A stretch of 64,000 nucleotides of DNA from contig NZ_JAATEM010000029.1 of NCBI RefSeq assembly GCF_012034205.1, forward strand, positions 1 to 64,000, in the 5' to 3' direction. The notes below the pieces were generated by a model. It did no database searches, was not told the origin of the DNA, and saw only the letters and a program-made list of their open reading frames with translations. Shown here one piece after another: positions 16,816 through 25,085 of this stretch. Both the position numbers and the translations under genes were made by a program. Every line of letters starts with the position of its first letter. The stretch's first letter is position 1. The DNA comes from Streptomyces composti (GTDB lineage: Bacteria > Actinomycetota > Actinomycetes > Streptomycetales > Streptomycetaceae).

Positions 16816-18912
16816 GTGACCCGCAGCGTGTACGTGACCGGCATCGACCGCGGCGACGGCCGCCAGGTGGTCGAGCTGGGAGTCATGGAACTGCTGACCC
16901 GGCAGGTCGACCGGGTGGGCGTCTTCCGCCCCCTGGTGCACGACGGGCCCGACCGCCTCTTCGAGCTGCTGCGCGCCCGCTACCGCCTCTCCCAGGACCC
17001 GGCCACCGTCTACGGCATGGACTACCAGGAAGCCTCCGCGCTCCAGGCCGAGCGGGGCACGGACGAGCTGGTCTCCACCCTCGTCGACCGCTTCCACCTG
17101 GTCGCCCGGGACTACGACGTGGTGCTCGTGCTGGGCACCGACTACGCCGACACCCAGTTCCCGGACGAGCTGTCGCTGAACGCCCGGCTCGCCAACGAGT
17201 TCGGCGCCTCGGTGATCCCGGTCGTGGGCGGCCGCAAGCAGACCGCCGAGTCGGTGCGCGCCGAGACCCGCAACGCCTACCGGGCCTACGACACGCTCGG
17301 CTGCGATGTGCTCGCCATGGTGGTCAACCGGGTGGCCCGCGAGGACCGGGACGAGATCGCCGAGCGGCTGGCCACCCGGCTGCCGGTGCCCTGCTGGGTG
17401 CTGCCGGACGAGCCGGCCCTGTCCGCGCCGACCGTCGCGCAGGTGGCGAACGCGCTGGGCGCCAAGGTGGTGCTCGGCGACGACTCCGGGCTCGCCAGGG
17501 ACGCCCTGGACTTCGTCTTCGGCGGCGCCACGCTGCCCAACTTCCTCGCCGCGCTGACCCCCGGCTGCCTGGTGGTGACCCCGGGCGACCGCGCCGATCT
17601 GGTGGTGGGCGCGCTCGCCGCGCACAGCGCCGGCACCCCGCCGATCGCGGGGGTGCTGCTCACCCTGGACGAGGTGCCCGGCGAGGACGTCCTCACCCTG
17701 GCGTCCCGCCTCGCCCCCGGCACCCCGGTGCTGTCGGTGTCCGGCACCAGCTTCCCCACCGCGGAGCAACTGTTCTCCCTGGAGGGAAAGCTGAACGCGG
17801 CCACGCCGCGCAAGGCGGAGACCGCGCTCGGCCTGTTCGAGCGGTACGTGGACACCGCCGGGCTGACCCGGCGGGTGTCCGCGCCCAGCAGCGGCCGGGT
17901 CACCCCGATGATGTTCGAGCACAAGCTGCTCGAGCGGGCCCGCTCCGACCTCCGGCGGGTGGTGCTGCCCGAGGGCACCGAGGAGCGGGTGCTGCACGCG
18001 GCGGAGGTGCTGCTGCGCCGGGGCGTGTGCGAGCTGACGCTGCTCGGCCCCGTGGAGCAGATCCGCAAGAAGGCCGCCGACCTGGGCATCGACCTCGGCG
18101 ACAGCCGGCTGATCGACCCGGCGGTCTCCGAGCTGCGGGACGGCTTCGCCGAGAAGTACGCCGCGCTGCGGGCGCACAAGGGCGTCACCGTGGAGCTGGC
18201 CTACGACGTCGTCTCGGACGTGAACTACTTCGGCACGCTGATGGTCGAGGAGGGACTCGCCGACGGCATGGTCTCCGGTTCCGTGCACTCCACGGCCGCG
18301 ACCATCCGGCCCGCCTTCGAGATCATCAAGACCAGGCCGGACGCCCGCATCGTCTCCTCGGTGTTCTTCATGTGCCTGGCCGACAAGGTGCTGGTCTACG
18401 GCGACTGCGCGGTCAACCCGGACCCGGACGCCGAGCAGCTCGCCGACATCGCCGTGCAGTCGGCGGTGACCGCGGCCCGGTTCGGCGTCGAGCCGCGGAT
18501 CGCGATGCTGTCGTACTCCACCGGCACCTCCGGCTCCGGTGCCGACGTGGAGAAGGTGCGCGAGGCGACCGAGCTGGTGCGTGCGCGCAGGCCCGATCTG
18601 AAGATCGAGGGGCCGATCCAGTACGACGCGGCGGTGGAGCCGTCGGTCGCCGCGACCAAGCTGCCGGGCTCGGAGGTGGCCGGCCAGGCGACCGTGCTGA
18701 TCTTCCCCGACCTGAACACCGGCAACAACACCTACAAGGCGGTGCAGCGCTCGGCGGGCGCGATCGCCGTGGGACCGGTGCTGCAGGGTCTGCGCAAGCC
18801 GGTCAACGACCTGTCCCGGGGCGCCCTGGTGCAGGACATCGTCAACACCGTCGCCATCACCGCCGTCCAGGCCCAGAACGACTCCACGACCGGGAAGGCT
18901 TCCGCCCAGTGA
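16816..18912 (+). CDS. pta: Phosphate acetyltransferase
   Basis: Converts acetyl-CoA and phosphate to acetyl phosphate. GTG 16816 (VTRSVYVTGIDRGDGRQ) with CGGAGAG upstream gives 698 aa, the long two-part Pta. The N-terminal P-loop-like and DRTGG domains (to about residue 370) are followed by the catalytic domain, beginning near MMFEHKLLERARSDLRRVVL and containing YSTGTSGSGADVEKV and FPDLNTGNNTYKAVQR. The frame is open about 300 nt upstream, but that part is low-complexity. The stop overlaps the ackA start by 4 nt. Confidence 0.93.
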   Translation: MTRSVYVTGIDRGDGRQVVELGVMELLTRQVDRVGVFRPLVHDGPDRLFELLRARYRLSQDPATVYGMDYQEASALQAERGTDELVSTLVDRFHLVARDYDVVLVLGTDYADTQFPDELSLNARLANEFGASVIPVVGGRKQTAESVRAETRNAYRAYDTLGCDVLAMVVNRVAREDRDEIAERLATRLPVPCWVLPDEPALSAPTVAQVANALGAKVVLGDDSGLARDALDFVFGGATLPNFLAALTPGCLVVTPGDRADLVVGALAAHSAGTPPIAGVLLTLDEVPGEDVLTLASRLAPGTPVLSVSGTSFPTAEQLFSLEGKLNAATPRKAETALGLFERYVDTAGLTRRVSAPSSGRVTPMMFEHKLLERARSDLRRVVLPEGTEERVLHAAEVLLRRGVCELTLLGPVEQIRKKAADLGIDLGDSRLIDPAVSELRDGFAEKYAALRAHKGVTVELAYDVVSDVNYFGTLMVEEGLADGMVSGSVHSTAATIRPAFEIIKTRPDARIVSSVFFMCLADKVLVYGDCAVNPDPDAEQLADIAVQSAVTAARFGVEPRIAMLSYSTGTSGSGADVEKVREATELVRARRPDLKIEGPIQYDAAVEPSVAATKLPGSEVAGQATVLIFPDLNTGNNTYKAVQRSAGAIAVGPVLQGLRKPVNDLSRGALVQDIVNTVAITAVQAQNDSTTGKASAQ

Positions 18913-20117
18913 CTGCCACGCGTGTCCTCGTCCTCAACTCCGGCTCCTCGTCAGTGAAGTACCAGCTGCTCGACATGCGCGACAGCAGGCGGCTGGCCAC
19001 GGGGCTGGTGGAGCGGATCGGGGAGCAGACCTCCCGGGTGAGGCACACCTCGGCGGCGGCCGGGGACAGCCGGGAGCGCACCGGGCCGATCGCCGACCAC
19101 GACGCCGCCCTGAAGGCCATGGCCGAGGAGCTGGCCGCGGACGGCCTGGGCCTGGACTCCCCGGAGCTGGCCGCGATCGGCCACCGGGTGGTGCACGGCG
19201 GGAAGCACTTCACCGAGCCGACCGTCATCGACGACACCGTGCTCGCCGAGATCGAGCGGCTGATCCCGGTGGCGCCGCTGCACAATCCGGCCAACCTCAC
19301 CGGCATCCGCACGGCCATGACCCTGCGCCCCGACCTGCCCCAGGTGGCGGTGTTCGACACCGCCTTCCACACCACGATGCCGGAGTCCGCCGCCCGCTAC
19401 GCCATCGACGTGGCGACCGCCGACGCGCACCGCATCCGGCGCTACGGCTTCCACGGCACCTCGCACGCCTATGTCTCGCGCGAGACGGCGCGGCTGCTGG
19501 GCCGGGCGCCGGAGGACGTGAACGTGATCGTGCTGCACCTGGGCAACGGGGCGTCCGCCTCGGCGGTGCGGGCCGGCCGGTGCGTGGACACCTCGATGGG
19601 GCTGACTCCCTTGGAGGGGCTGGTGATGGGTACGCGGTCCGGAGACATGGACCCGGCCGTGATCTTTCATTTGATGCGCGTCGGGGGAATGTCCGCCGAC
19701 GAGATCGACACTCTGCTCAACAAGAAGAGCGGCCTGATCGGGCTCTGCGGCGACAACGACATGCGCGAGATCCGCCGCAGGATCGACGAGGGTGATGAAC
19801 AGGCGAAGCTGGCGTTCGACATCTACATTCACCGGTTGAAGAAGTACATCGGTGCCTATTGCGCCGTTCTCGGGCGGGTGGACGCGGTGGCCTTCACCGC
19901 CGGGGTCGGCGAGAACTCCGCGGAGGTGCGCGCGGCGGCCGTGGCGGGCCTGGAGCCGCTGGGTCTGGCGGTCGACGCGGAGCGCAACGCGGTGCGCGGC
20001 GAGGGACCGCGGCTGATCTCGCCCGAGGGCGCGCGGGTCGCGGTCGCGGTGGTTCCGACGGACGAGGAAATGGAGATCGCCACTCAGACATACGCACTGG
20101 TCGGAAACAACGACTGA
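18909..20117 (+). CDS. ackA: Acetate kinase
   Basis: Makes ATP and acetate from acetyl phosphate. GTG 18909 overlaps the pta stop; 402 aa is the family length. Signatures: VLVLNSGSSSVKYQL at the N-terminus, RYGFHGTSHAYVS, VIVLHLGNGASASAV and FTAGVGENSAEVR. The 3' part (about 19640-19870) contains a few A/T-ending codons unlike the flanks, but nothing is broken. Confidence 0.95.
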   Translation: MTATRVLVLNSGSSSVKYQLLDMRDSRRLATGLVERIGEQTSRVRHTSAAAGDSRERTGPIADHDAALKAMAEELAADGLGLDSPELAAIGHRVVHGGKHFTEPTVIDDTVLAEIERLIPVAPLHNPANLTGIRTAMTLRPDLPQVAVFDTAFHTTMPESAARYAIDVATADAHRIRRYGFHGTSHAYVSRETARLLGRAPEDVNVIVLHLGNGASASAVRAGRCVDTSMGLTPLEGLVMGTRSGDMDPAVIFHLMRVGGMSADEIDTLLNKKSGLIGLCGDNDMREIRRRIDEGDEQAKLAFDIYIHRLKKYIGAYCAVLGRVDAVAFTAGVGENSAEVRAAAVAGLEPLGLAVDAERNAVRGEGPRLISPEGARVAVAVVPTDEEMEIATQTYALVGNND

Positions 20118-20147
20118 GAACAAGTGAGCGTCGGGAATCTCATTTGT

Positions 20148-20168
20148 ATATTCCGCCAGACGGAATAT
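20148..20168. promoter_or_regulatory. A/T-rich palindrome in the pyk leader
   Basis: ATATTCCG at 20148-20155 pairs with CGGAATAT at 20161-20168 across 5 nt, 32 nt before the pyk start. It could be an operator or leader hairpin. It does not match the Rex site. Confidence 0.4.
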
Positions 20169-20200
20169 TCCGCTGCGAAACAAACCGATAGGATCGCCCC

Positions 20201-21628
20201 ATGCGCCGTTCGAAAATCGTCTGTACTCTCGGCCCCGCGGTCGACTCCCACGAGCAACTCGTCGCCCTGATCGAAGCCGGCATGAACGTGGCCCGCTTCA
20301 ACTTCAGCCATGGCAGCCACGCCGAGCACCAGGCCCGCTACGACCGGGTCCGCGCCGCGTCCAAGGAGACCGGCAAGGCCATCGGTGTGCTCGCCGACCT
20401 CCAGGGCCCCAAGATCCGCCTCGAGACCTTCGCCGAGGGTCCCGTCGAGCTGGTGCGCGGTGACGAGTTCACCATCACCACCGAGGACGTGCCGGGCGAC
20501 AAGACGATCTGCGGGACGACCTACAAGGGGCTGCCGGGCGACGTCTCCCGCGGCGACCAGATCCTGATCAACGACGGCAACGTCGAGCTGAAGGTGCTGG
20601 ACGTCGAGGGCTCGCGGGTGAAGACGATCGTCATCGAGGGCGGCGTCATCTCCGACCACAAGGGCATCAACCTGCCCGGCGCGGCCGTGAACGTGCCCGC
20701 GCTGAGCGAGAAGGACGTCGAGGACCTGCGGTTCGCCCTGCGGATGGGCTGCGACCTGGTCGCGCTGTCCTTCGTGCGGGACGCCAAGGACATCGCCGAC
20801 GTCCACCGGGTGATGGACGAGGAGGGCCGCCGGGTCCCGGTCATCGCCAAGGTGGAGAAGCCGCAGGCGGTGGAGAACATGGAGGACGTCGTGATGGCGT
20901 TCGACGGTGTGATGGTCGCCCGCGGCGACCTGGCCGTCGAGTACCCGCTCGAGAAGGTCCCCATGGTGCAGAAGCGCCTGATCGAGCTGTGCCGCCGCAA
21001 CGCCAAGCCGGTGATCGTGGCGACCCAGATGATGGAGTCGATGATCACCAACTCCCGGCCGACCCGCGCCGAGGCCTCCGACGTGGCCAACGCGATCCTG
21101 GACGGCGCGGACGCGGTGATGCTGTCGGCGGAGTCCTCGGTCGGCGCCTACCCGATCGAGACGGTCCGGACGATGTCGAAGATCGTCCAGGCGGCCGAGC
21201 AGGAGCTGCTGTCCAAGGGCCTGCAGCCGCTGGTGCCGGGCAAGAAGCCGCGCACGCAGGGCGGTTCGGTGGCCCGCGCGGCCTGCGAGATCGCCGACTT
21301 CCTCGGCGGCAAGGGCCTGGTGGCCTTCACCCAGTCGGGCGACACCGCGCGGCGGCTGTGCCGGTACCGCGCCGTGCAGCCGATCCTGGCGTTCACCACG
21401 GACGAGAGCACCCGCAACCAGCTGACGCTCAGCTGGGGCGTGGAGCCGCACGTGGTGCCGTTCGTCAACAGCACCGACGAGATGGTGGAGCTGGTGGAGC
21501 AGGAGCTGGTCCGGCTCAGCCGGTTCAACGAGGGCGACATCGTGGTGATCACCGCCGGTTCCCCGCCCGGCGTCCCCGGCACCACCAACATGGTCCGCGT
21601 CCACCACCTGGGCGGCCCGACCGGCTGA
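20201..21628 (+). CDS. pyk: Pyruvate kinase
   Basis: Last ATP-making step of glycolysis. 475 aa starting MRRSKIVCTLGPAVDS; contains GMNVARFNFSHGSH, VIAKVEKPQAVENM (active-site Lys and Glu), VMVARGDLAVEYP and ATQMMESMITNSRPTRAEASDVANA. AGGA lies 8-11 nt before ATG. Follows ackA after 83 nt. Ends before a strong terminator at 21676-21717. Confidence 0.96.
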   Translation: MRRSKIVCTLGPAVDSHEQLVALIEAGMNVARFNFSHGSHAEHQARYDRVRAASKETGKAIGVLADLQGPKIRLETFAEGPVELVRGDEFTITTEDVPGDKTICGTTYKGLPGDVSRGDQILINDGNVELKVLDVEGSRVKTIVIEGGVISDHKGINLPGAAVNVPALSEKDVEDLRFALRMGCDLVALSFVRDAKDIADVHRVMDEEGRRVPVIAKVEKPQAVENMEDVVMAFDGVMVARGDLAVEYPLEKVPMVQKRLIELCRRNAKPVIVATQMMESMITNSRPTRAEASDVANAILDGADAVMLSAESSVGAYPIETVRTMSKIVQAAEQELLSKGLQPLVPGKKPRTQGGSVARAACEIADFLGGKGLVAFTQSGDTARRLCRYRAVQPILAFTTDESTRNQLTLSWGVEPHVVPFVNSTDEMVELVEQELVRLSRFNEGDIVVITAGSPPGVPGTTNMVRVHHLGGPTG

Positions 21629-21675
21629 CGGCCACCGGCAGGCCGGCCGGCGCACGTCGGGCGAGGACGCCGAAG

Positions 21676-21717
21676 ACACCGAGGGCGCCCCCTGGGATCA
21701 GGGGGCGCCCTCGGTGT
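21676..21717. terminator. Strong bidirectional terminator between pyk and the convergent secreted-protein gene
   Basis: Perfect 18-bp arms (21676-21693 and 21700-21717) with a GGGATC loop. Confidence 0.9.
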
Positions 21718-21748
21718 GAGCGGCTCCCGGAATGGTCTTGACGCGGGC

Positions 21749-23110
21749 TCAGTCCGTGACGAACTGGTGCAGCCCGGGCACGTGCAGGGTGCCGCCGAAC
21801 TGGCCGGCCTGCTGCACCTTCACATTGGTGAAGTAGATCAGCGGGATGTTCAGCGGCGGCGGGTGCTCCGGGTCGAACGTGACGGGTATCAGCCCGAGCA
21901 GGTTGCCGGAGATGCGCTCCGTGTACATCACGGTGTCGCCGTTGCGGATGGTGGACGTCGAGCCCTTGGCGGCCTGCACGTGGTACGTCTTGCCGGACTG
22001 CGGGTCCTTGACGGTCTGGTGCAGGTCGCCGATGTCGGTGCCGGCCGAGACGACGTACTTCAGCACCTTCTTGGTGGTGCCGTTGGCCGTCTTCACCTTG
22101 ACGATGCCCTTGTAGTCGGCGCCCTTCAGCAGCAGCGAGCTGGCGTCCAGGAACCAGGGATCGTCGGGCAGCGGCACGGTGTTGTCGATGCCGCCCTCGG
22201 CATCGGTGGCGACCGGGCAGTCCTCGAGATCGACCGCCGCGGCGCTCTCCGACGGGCTCGGCGAGGCAGAGGCCTCCGGAGTGGCCTCCGCGGCCTCCTC
22301 GGCGGCCTTCTGGGCCTTCTCCGCCGCGCCCTCGGCCGCCTCGCCCGCCGTGCCGGCGGCGTCCTCGGCGGCCTCCTTCGCGGCACCCGCGGCCTTCTCG
22401 GCGGTCTCCTCGGCCTTGCCCCCGGCGTCCGCGGACTTCTTGGCGTCCCCGGCGGCCTTCCCGGTCTCCGAGGGGGACGGGGCGGGACTCTCGCTCTCCT
22501 CCGCCTCGGCGGCCCGGCCGGGCGTGAGAAGGTCCTTGATCCCCTCGCCGATCTTCTCCAGGAGGTTCTTGTCGGTCTCCGAGGGGGACGGCGCGGGCTG
22601 CTCGGAGGCGGTGGCGGACGGGGCGGGCCCGGCCTCGTCGTCGGAACCTGAATCCGGCGAAGAGGACGTGCCCTTGTCCGCCTGCTCCCGCGCCTGCGGG
22701 GCCTGCTGCGCATCCGGCTTCGCGGCCGGCTTCTCGGCAGCGGCGCTCGCCGAGGGGGTGGGCGTGGGCGACGCCGGGGCGTCGTCCTTCTTCTCGTCCT
22801 TGTCCTTGGCGTCCTCGTCCTTGGCGTCCTTCTCGGCGTCCTCCGCCGCCTCGATCGCCGTCACGCAGTCCTTGTACTCGTCCGCGGTCAGGCTGTTCGA
22901 CGAGCCCGGCTCGTCCTTGGCCTGGGCGAGCGTGGGGGTGAACCCCATGCCCATCAGGACCGCGGTCGGCATCGCCGCGAGGGCTATCGCCTTGCCCGCC
23001 GGCATCTGGAACCTGGTGAACAGCGGCTTCTTGGGAGCCGCGTGACGCGGCCCGGTTCTCACACGGGACGCCTCCGCATCAGTCCCGTGGGTCACCTCGT
23101 CAGCCGGCAC
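21749..23110 (-). CDS. Secreted protein of unknown function with long Ala/Glu/Lys and Ser/Pro-rich middle
   Basis: 453 aa. The N-terminus has a basic stretch then a hydrophobic segment (AGKAIALAAMPTAVLMGMGF) ending near TLAQAKD, consistent with an exported or membrane-tethered protein. Residues about 70-280 are low-complexity: charged KDEDAKDKDEKKDD, several PSPSE runs and a coiled EETAEKAAGAAKEAAEDAAG stretch. The last 170 residues form a folded-looking domain beginning LEDCPVATDAEGGIDNTVPL and ending GLHQFVTD. GTG 23110 follows GGGAGG and overlaps the preceding DUF6114 gene by 11 nt. I do not recognise a function; it is the third gene of the DUF6230-DUF6114 set. Confidence 0.75.
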   Translation of the reverse strand: MPADEVTHGTDAEASRVRTGPRHAAPKKPLFTRFQMPAGKAIALAAMPTAVLMGMGFTPTLAQAKDEPGSSNSLTADEYKDCVTAIEAAEDAEKDAKDEDAKDKDEKKDDAPASPTPTPSASAAAEKPAAKPDAQQAPQAREQADKGTSSSPDSGSDDEAGPAPSATASEQPAPSPSETDKNLLEKIGEGIKDLLTPGRAAEAEESESPAPSPSETGKAAGDAKKSADAGGKAEETAEKAAGAAKEAAEDAAGTAGEAAEGAAEKAQKAAEEAAEATPEASASPSPSESAAAVDLEDCPVATDAEGGIDNTVPLPDDPWFLDASSLLLKGADYKGIVKVKTANGTTKKVLKYVVSAGTDIGDLHQTVKDPQSGKTYHVQAAKGSTSTIRNGDTVMYTERISGNLLGLIPVTFDPEHPPPLNIPLIYFTNVKVQQAGQFGGTLHVPGLHQFVTD

Positions 23111-23666
23111 TGTGCCTCCCGTTCGCCCCGTTCGCCGGGCTCGTTCCTGACAGATCGTTCGGCTCGCCCACCGTGGTGTCGTCGGCGGACTTCAGCAGCG
23201 TGGTGTCGCGGTCCGCGCTCTCCGGGGCGTCGCCCTGGTCGCCCGCGGCGGCCGCGGGCTGCTCCTCGGGCGGGGTGCCCGGCGCCCACGACACGGCCAT
23301 CGCCCCGCCCACCAGGGCGAAGAGGAAGCCGATGAGGAAGCCGCCGAGGTTGGAGACGGGAATGGACACCAGCGCCAGCAGGATCGCGGCGACACCCGCG
23401 AAGACCCGTACGTGCTTCTGGAACCAGAGGCTGACGCCGAGGACGACGAGCAGCACGCCGATGATCAGGGACCCGGCGCCCGCCGTGGTCGCCATGGCCA
23501 GCGTCAGATGTCCGATCTGGAGGTTCGCGTACGGGAAGTAGGCGATGGGGAGTCCGCCGAGCATGACGAACAGGCCGGCCCAGAACGGCCGCGCGCCCCG
23601 CCAGGCGCGGAACTGCAGCCTCCGGCGAGTGAACTGGCCGGATGCGGCAGGAGTCTCGGCGCTCAT
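23100..23666 (-). CDS. DUF6114-type membrane protein
   Basis: 188 aa with about four membrane helices: PFWAGLFVMLGGLPIAYFPY, LAMATTAGAGSLIIGVLLVV, VFAGVAAILLALVSIPV and LGGFLIGFLFALVGGAMAV. The cytoplasmic tail is charged. ATG (MSAETPAASGQFTRRRLQF) follows GGGAGC. Lies between the DUF6230 gene (116 nt away) and the secreted-protein gene (overlap). The family name is from memory; no biochemical role is known to me. Confidence 0.75.
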   Translation of the reverse strand: MSAETPAASGQFTRRRLQFRAWRGARPFWAGLFVMLGGLPIAYFPYANLQIGHLTLAMATTAGAGSLIIGVLLVVLGVSLWFQKHVRVFAGVAAILLALVSIPVSNLGGFLIGFLFALVGGAMAVSWAPGTPPEEQPAAAAGDQGDAPESADRDTTLLKSADDTTVGEPNDLSGTSPANGANGRHSAG

Positions 23667-23782
23667 GGAAAACAGCTCCCTGGTACGGCGTTGCTGTGGT
23701 GGTGATGTGCTCCGCGCGTGAAGACGCGGGCGGAAGGTGGACGGGCGGGGGCGCCGCGGCTCCCCCGCCCGTCACAGAGTGC

Positions 23783-24415
23783 TCAGTAGCACTCCTTGAC
23801 ACCCTTCGAGAGCGACATCTTCAGGCCGCTCAGCTTGAAGGTTCCGGCGGTGGTGGCCCACGCCGTCTGCTTCACGTCGGTCAGCGTGGCCGACTCGGCC
23901 TGCTGAGCGAACCCGTACGGGTTGGCCTGCTCCTTGCCGCCCTTCATGCCGGGACCCTTGTTGGCGTCCTTGGCCGCAACACCGATGTCGATGTTGTTGA
24001 AGGTGGCGTTGGCCTCGAGGTCCTCGACGTCGATGTAGAGGTTCTCGGCCTCGACCGGCTTGTCGGCACCGGCCTTCAGCATGAGGCTGACATTGCCGAA
24101 GAGCGGCACGTCCGGGGTGACCACGGACTGGCACATGTTCCGGATCTTCGCGGACTTGAACGCCGAGACGGCGACGGGGTGAGCCGTCTTCTCGCCCTTG
24201 AGCGTGTAACCCGAGTCGATCGCCCCGTACTGGGAGAAGCCCGTACCGTCGAGCCGGTCCGCCGTCACCTTGAACGACTGGCCGGAGACGCTGAACGAGG
24301 CGGCGAGAGCACCCTGCGCGAGGGCGACACCTATCGCTGCCGTGGCGGCAACGCTGGGCACCATGACCACAGCGAACCGCTTCCATCTGGTCCCGCCACG
24401 CACCTGGGACTCCAT
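23783..24415 (-). CDS. DUF6230-type exported protein
   Basis: About 210 aa from ATG 24415 (MESQVRGGTRWKRF), chosen because AAGGAGG lies directly upstream; the frame is open to 24439. One hydrophobic segment (VVMVPSVAATAAIGVALAQG) then ALAASFSVSGQSFKV suggests export with an N-terminal anchor or signal. The rest is predicted beta-rich and contains only two Cys (NMCQSV and the C-terminal KECY), possibly forming a disulfide. First gene of a three-gene set. The family name is remembered; function unknown. Confidence 0.75.
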   Translation of the reverse strand: MESQVRGGTRWKRFAVVMVPSVAATAAIGVALAQGALAASFSVSGQSFKVTADRLDGTGFSQYGAIDSGYTLKGEKTAHPVAVSAFKSAKIRNMCQSVVTPDVPLFGNVSLMLKAGADKPVEAENLYIDVEDLEANATFNNIDIGVAAKDANKGPGMKGGKEQANPYGFAQQAESATLTDVKQTAWATTAGTFKLSGLKMSLSKGVKECY

Positions 24416-24792
24416 ATTTCCTCCTTCTCGGACGTACATCTCCTGCTCCGACCCGCCGCCTTGGACGACGGCTCAGCCGGGCAGGGATGGGAGAAGTGCT
24501 ACGTCCTCGGGAAGGAGAGCGCCTGCACCCGGCGGCGCACTGAGCGCCCGAGTCACCGGCGTTCACCCCCGAGCGACAACCACTGGTCGCGCCTGACACG
24601 CATCACGCACAACCCTGCCGGACAGGCTTCGCCGAGCCGGCGAAGACCCCCCTGTCCAAGAGCCGGCACCACTGCCGCCGGCTCTGCTCGGTGGGGACCC
24701 AGGAACTCCCGTGACCCGACCGGCTGTCGGGTACGGGAATGGACCGAGCGTCGCCGATCGTGGTGCATTCTCGCCGCCCGCACAAGGGGGTT

Positions 24793-24810
24793 CGTTACTG
24801 GCTAGTAACG
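24793..24810. promoter_or_regulatory. Palindrome CGTTACT-GGCT-AGTAACG
   Basis: Perfect 7-bp arms with a 4-nt spacer. The TTACT/AGTAA core recurs at 24924-24938, suggesting two sites for one dimeric repressor (TetR-like spacing). Confidence 0.5.
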
Positions 24811-24923
24811 GGCCGATAACCGCGACACGACGCAGGGGTCTCGGTCGGCAACGGAGGGTGTCCCGGAGGTGGTGTACAAAACCATTGATCACCGGACAGA
24901 ATCCGACAGATCAACGGGGACGG

Positions 24924-24938
24924 TTTACTCGCAGTAAC
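24924..24938. promoter_or_regulatory. Palindrome TTTACT-CGC-AGTAAC
   Basis: Second TTACT/AGTAA site, about 130 nt from the first and with a 3-nt instead of 4-nt centre; it abuts the cruciform at 24940. Confidence 0.45.
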
Positions 24939-24939
24939 A

Positions 24940-24977
24940 GCGGCCGCGATTACCAAGATTTGGTAAAGCGCGGCCGC
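24940..24977. promoter_or_regulatory. Composite 38-nt cruciform with NotI-type ends
   Basis: The outer arms GCGGCCGCG (24940-24948) and CGCGGCCGC (24969-24977) enclose TTACCAA-GAT-TTGGTAA (24950-24966), with only a 1x2 mismatch between the two stems. It could terminate transcription of the thioredoxin-like gene 109 nt upstream, or bind a regulator. Confidence 0.6.
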
Positions 24978-25085
24978 AGCGACCTCTTCTCGACCAACCT
25001 TTCACTCGGGCACCAGGGTTCCGGTACCCGGCGGGGCGGGCGTGAACCAGCCGCGCGCCCCGCTCAGACGGTGGCGTGCCCCGGC

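Larger units (their letters stand above)
24416..25085. other. 670-nt non-coding region upstream of the DUF6230 gene
   Basis: No convincing gene on either strand. It contains three separate palindromes (24793-24810, 24924-24938, 24940-24977), and 24780-24970 is richer in A/T than the flanks. It serves as upstream region for DUF6230 and downstream region for the thioredoxin-like gene. Confidence 0.7.

Noticed and set aside
19640..19870. Possible transferred segment in ackA because of A/T-ending codons
   Set aside because: The frame and all acetate kinase motifs are intact and continuous; the shift is small.
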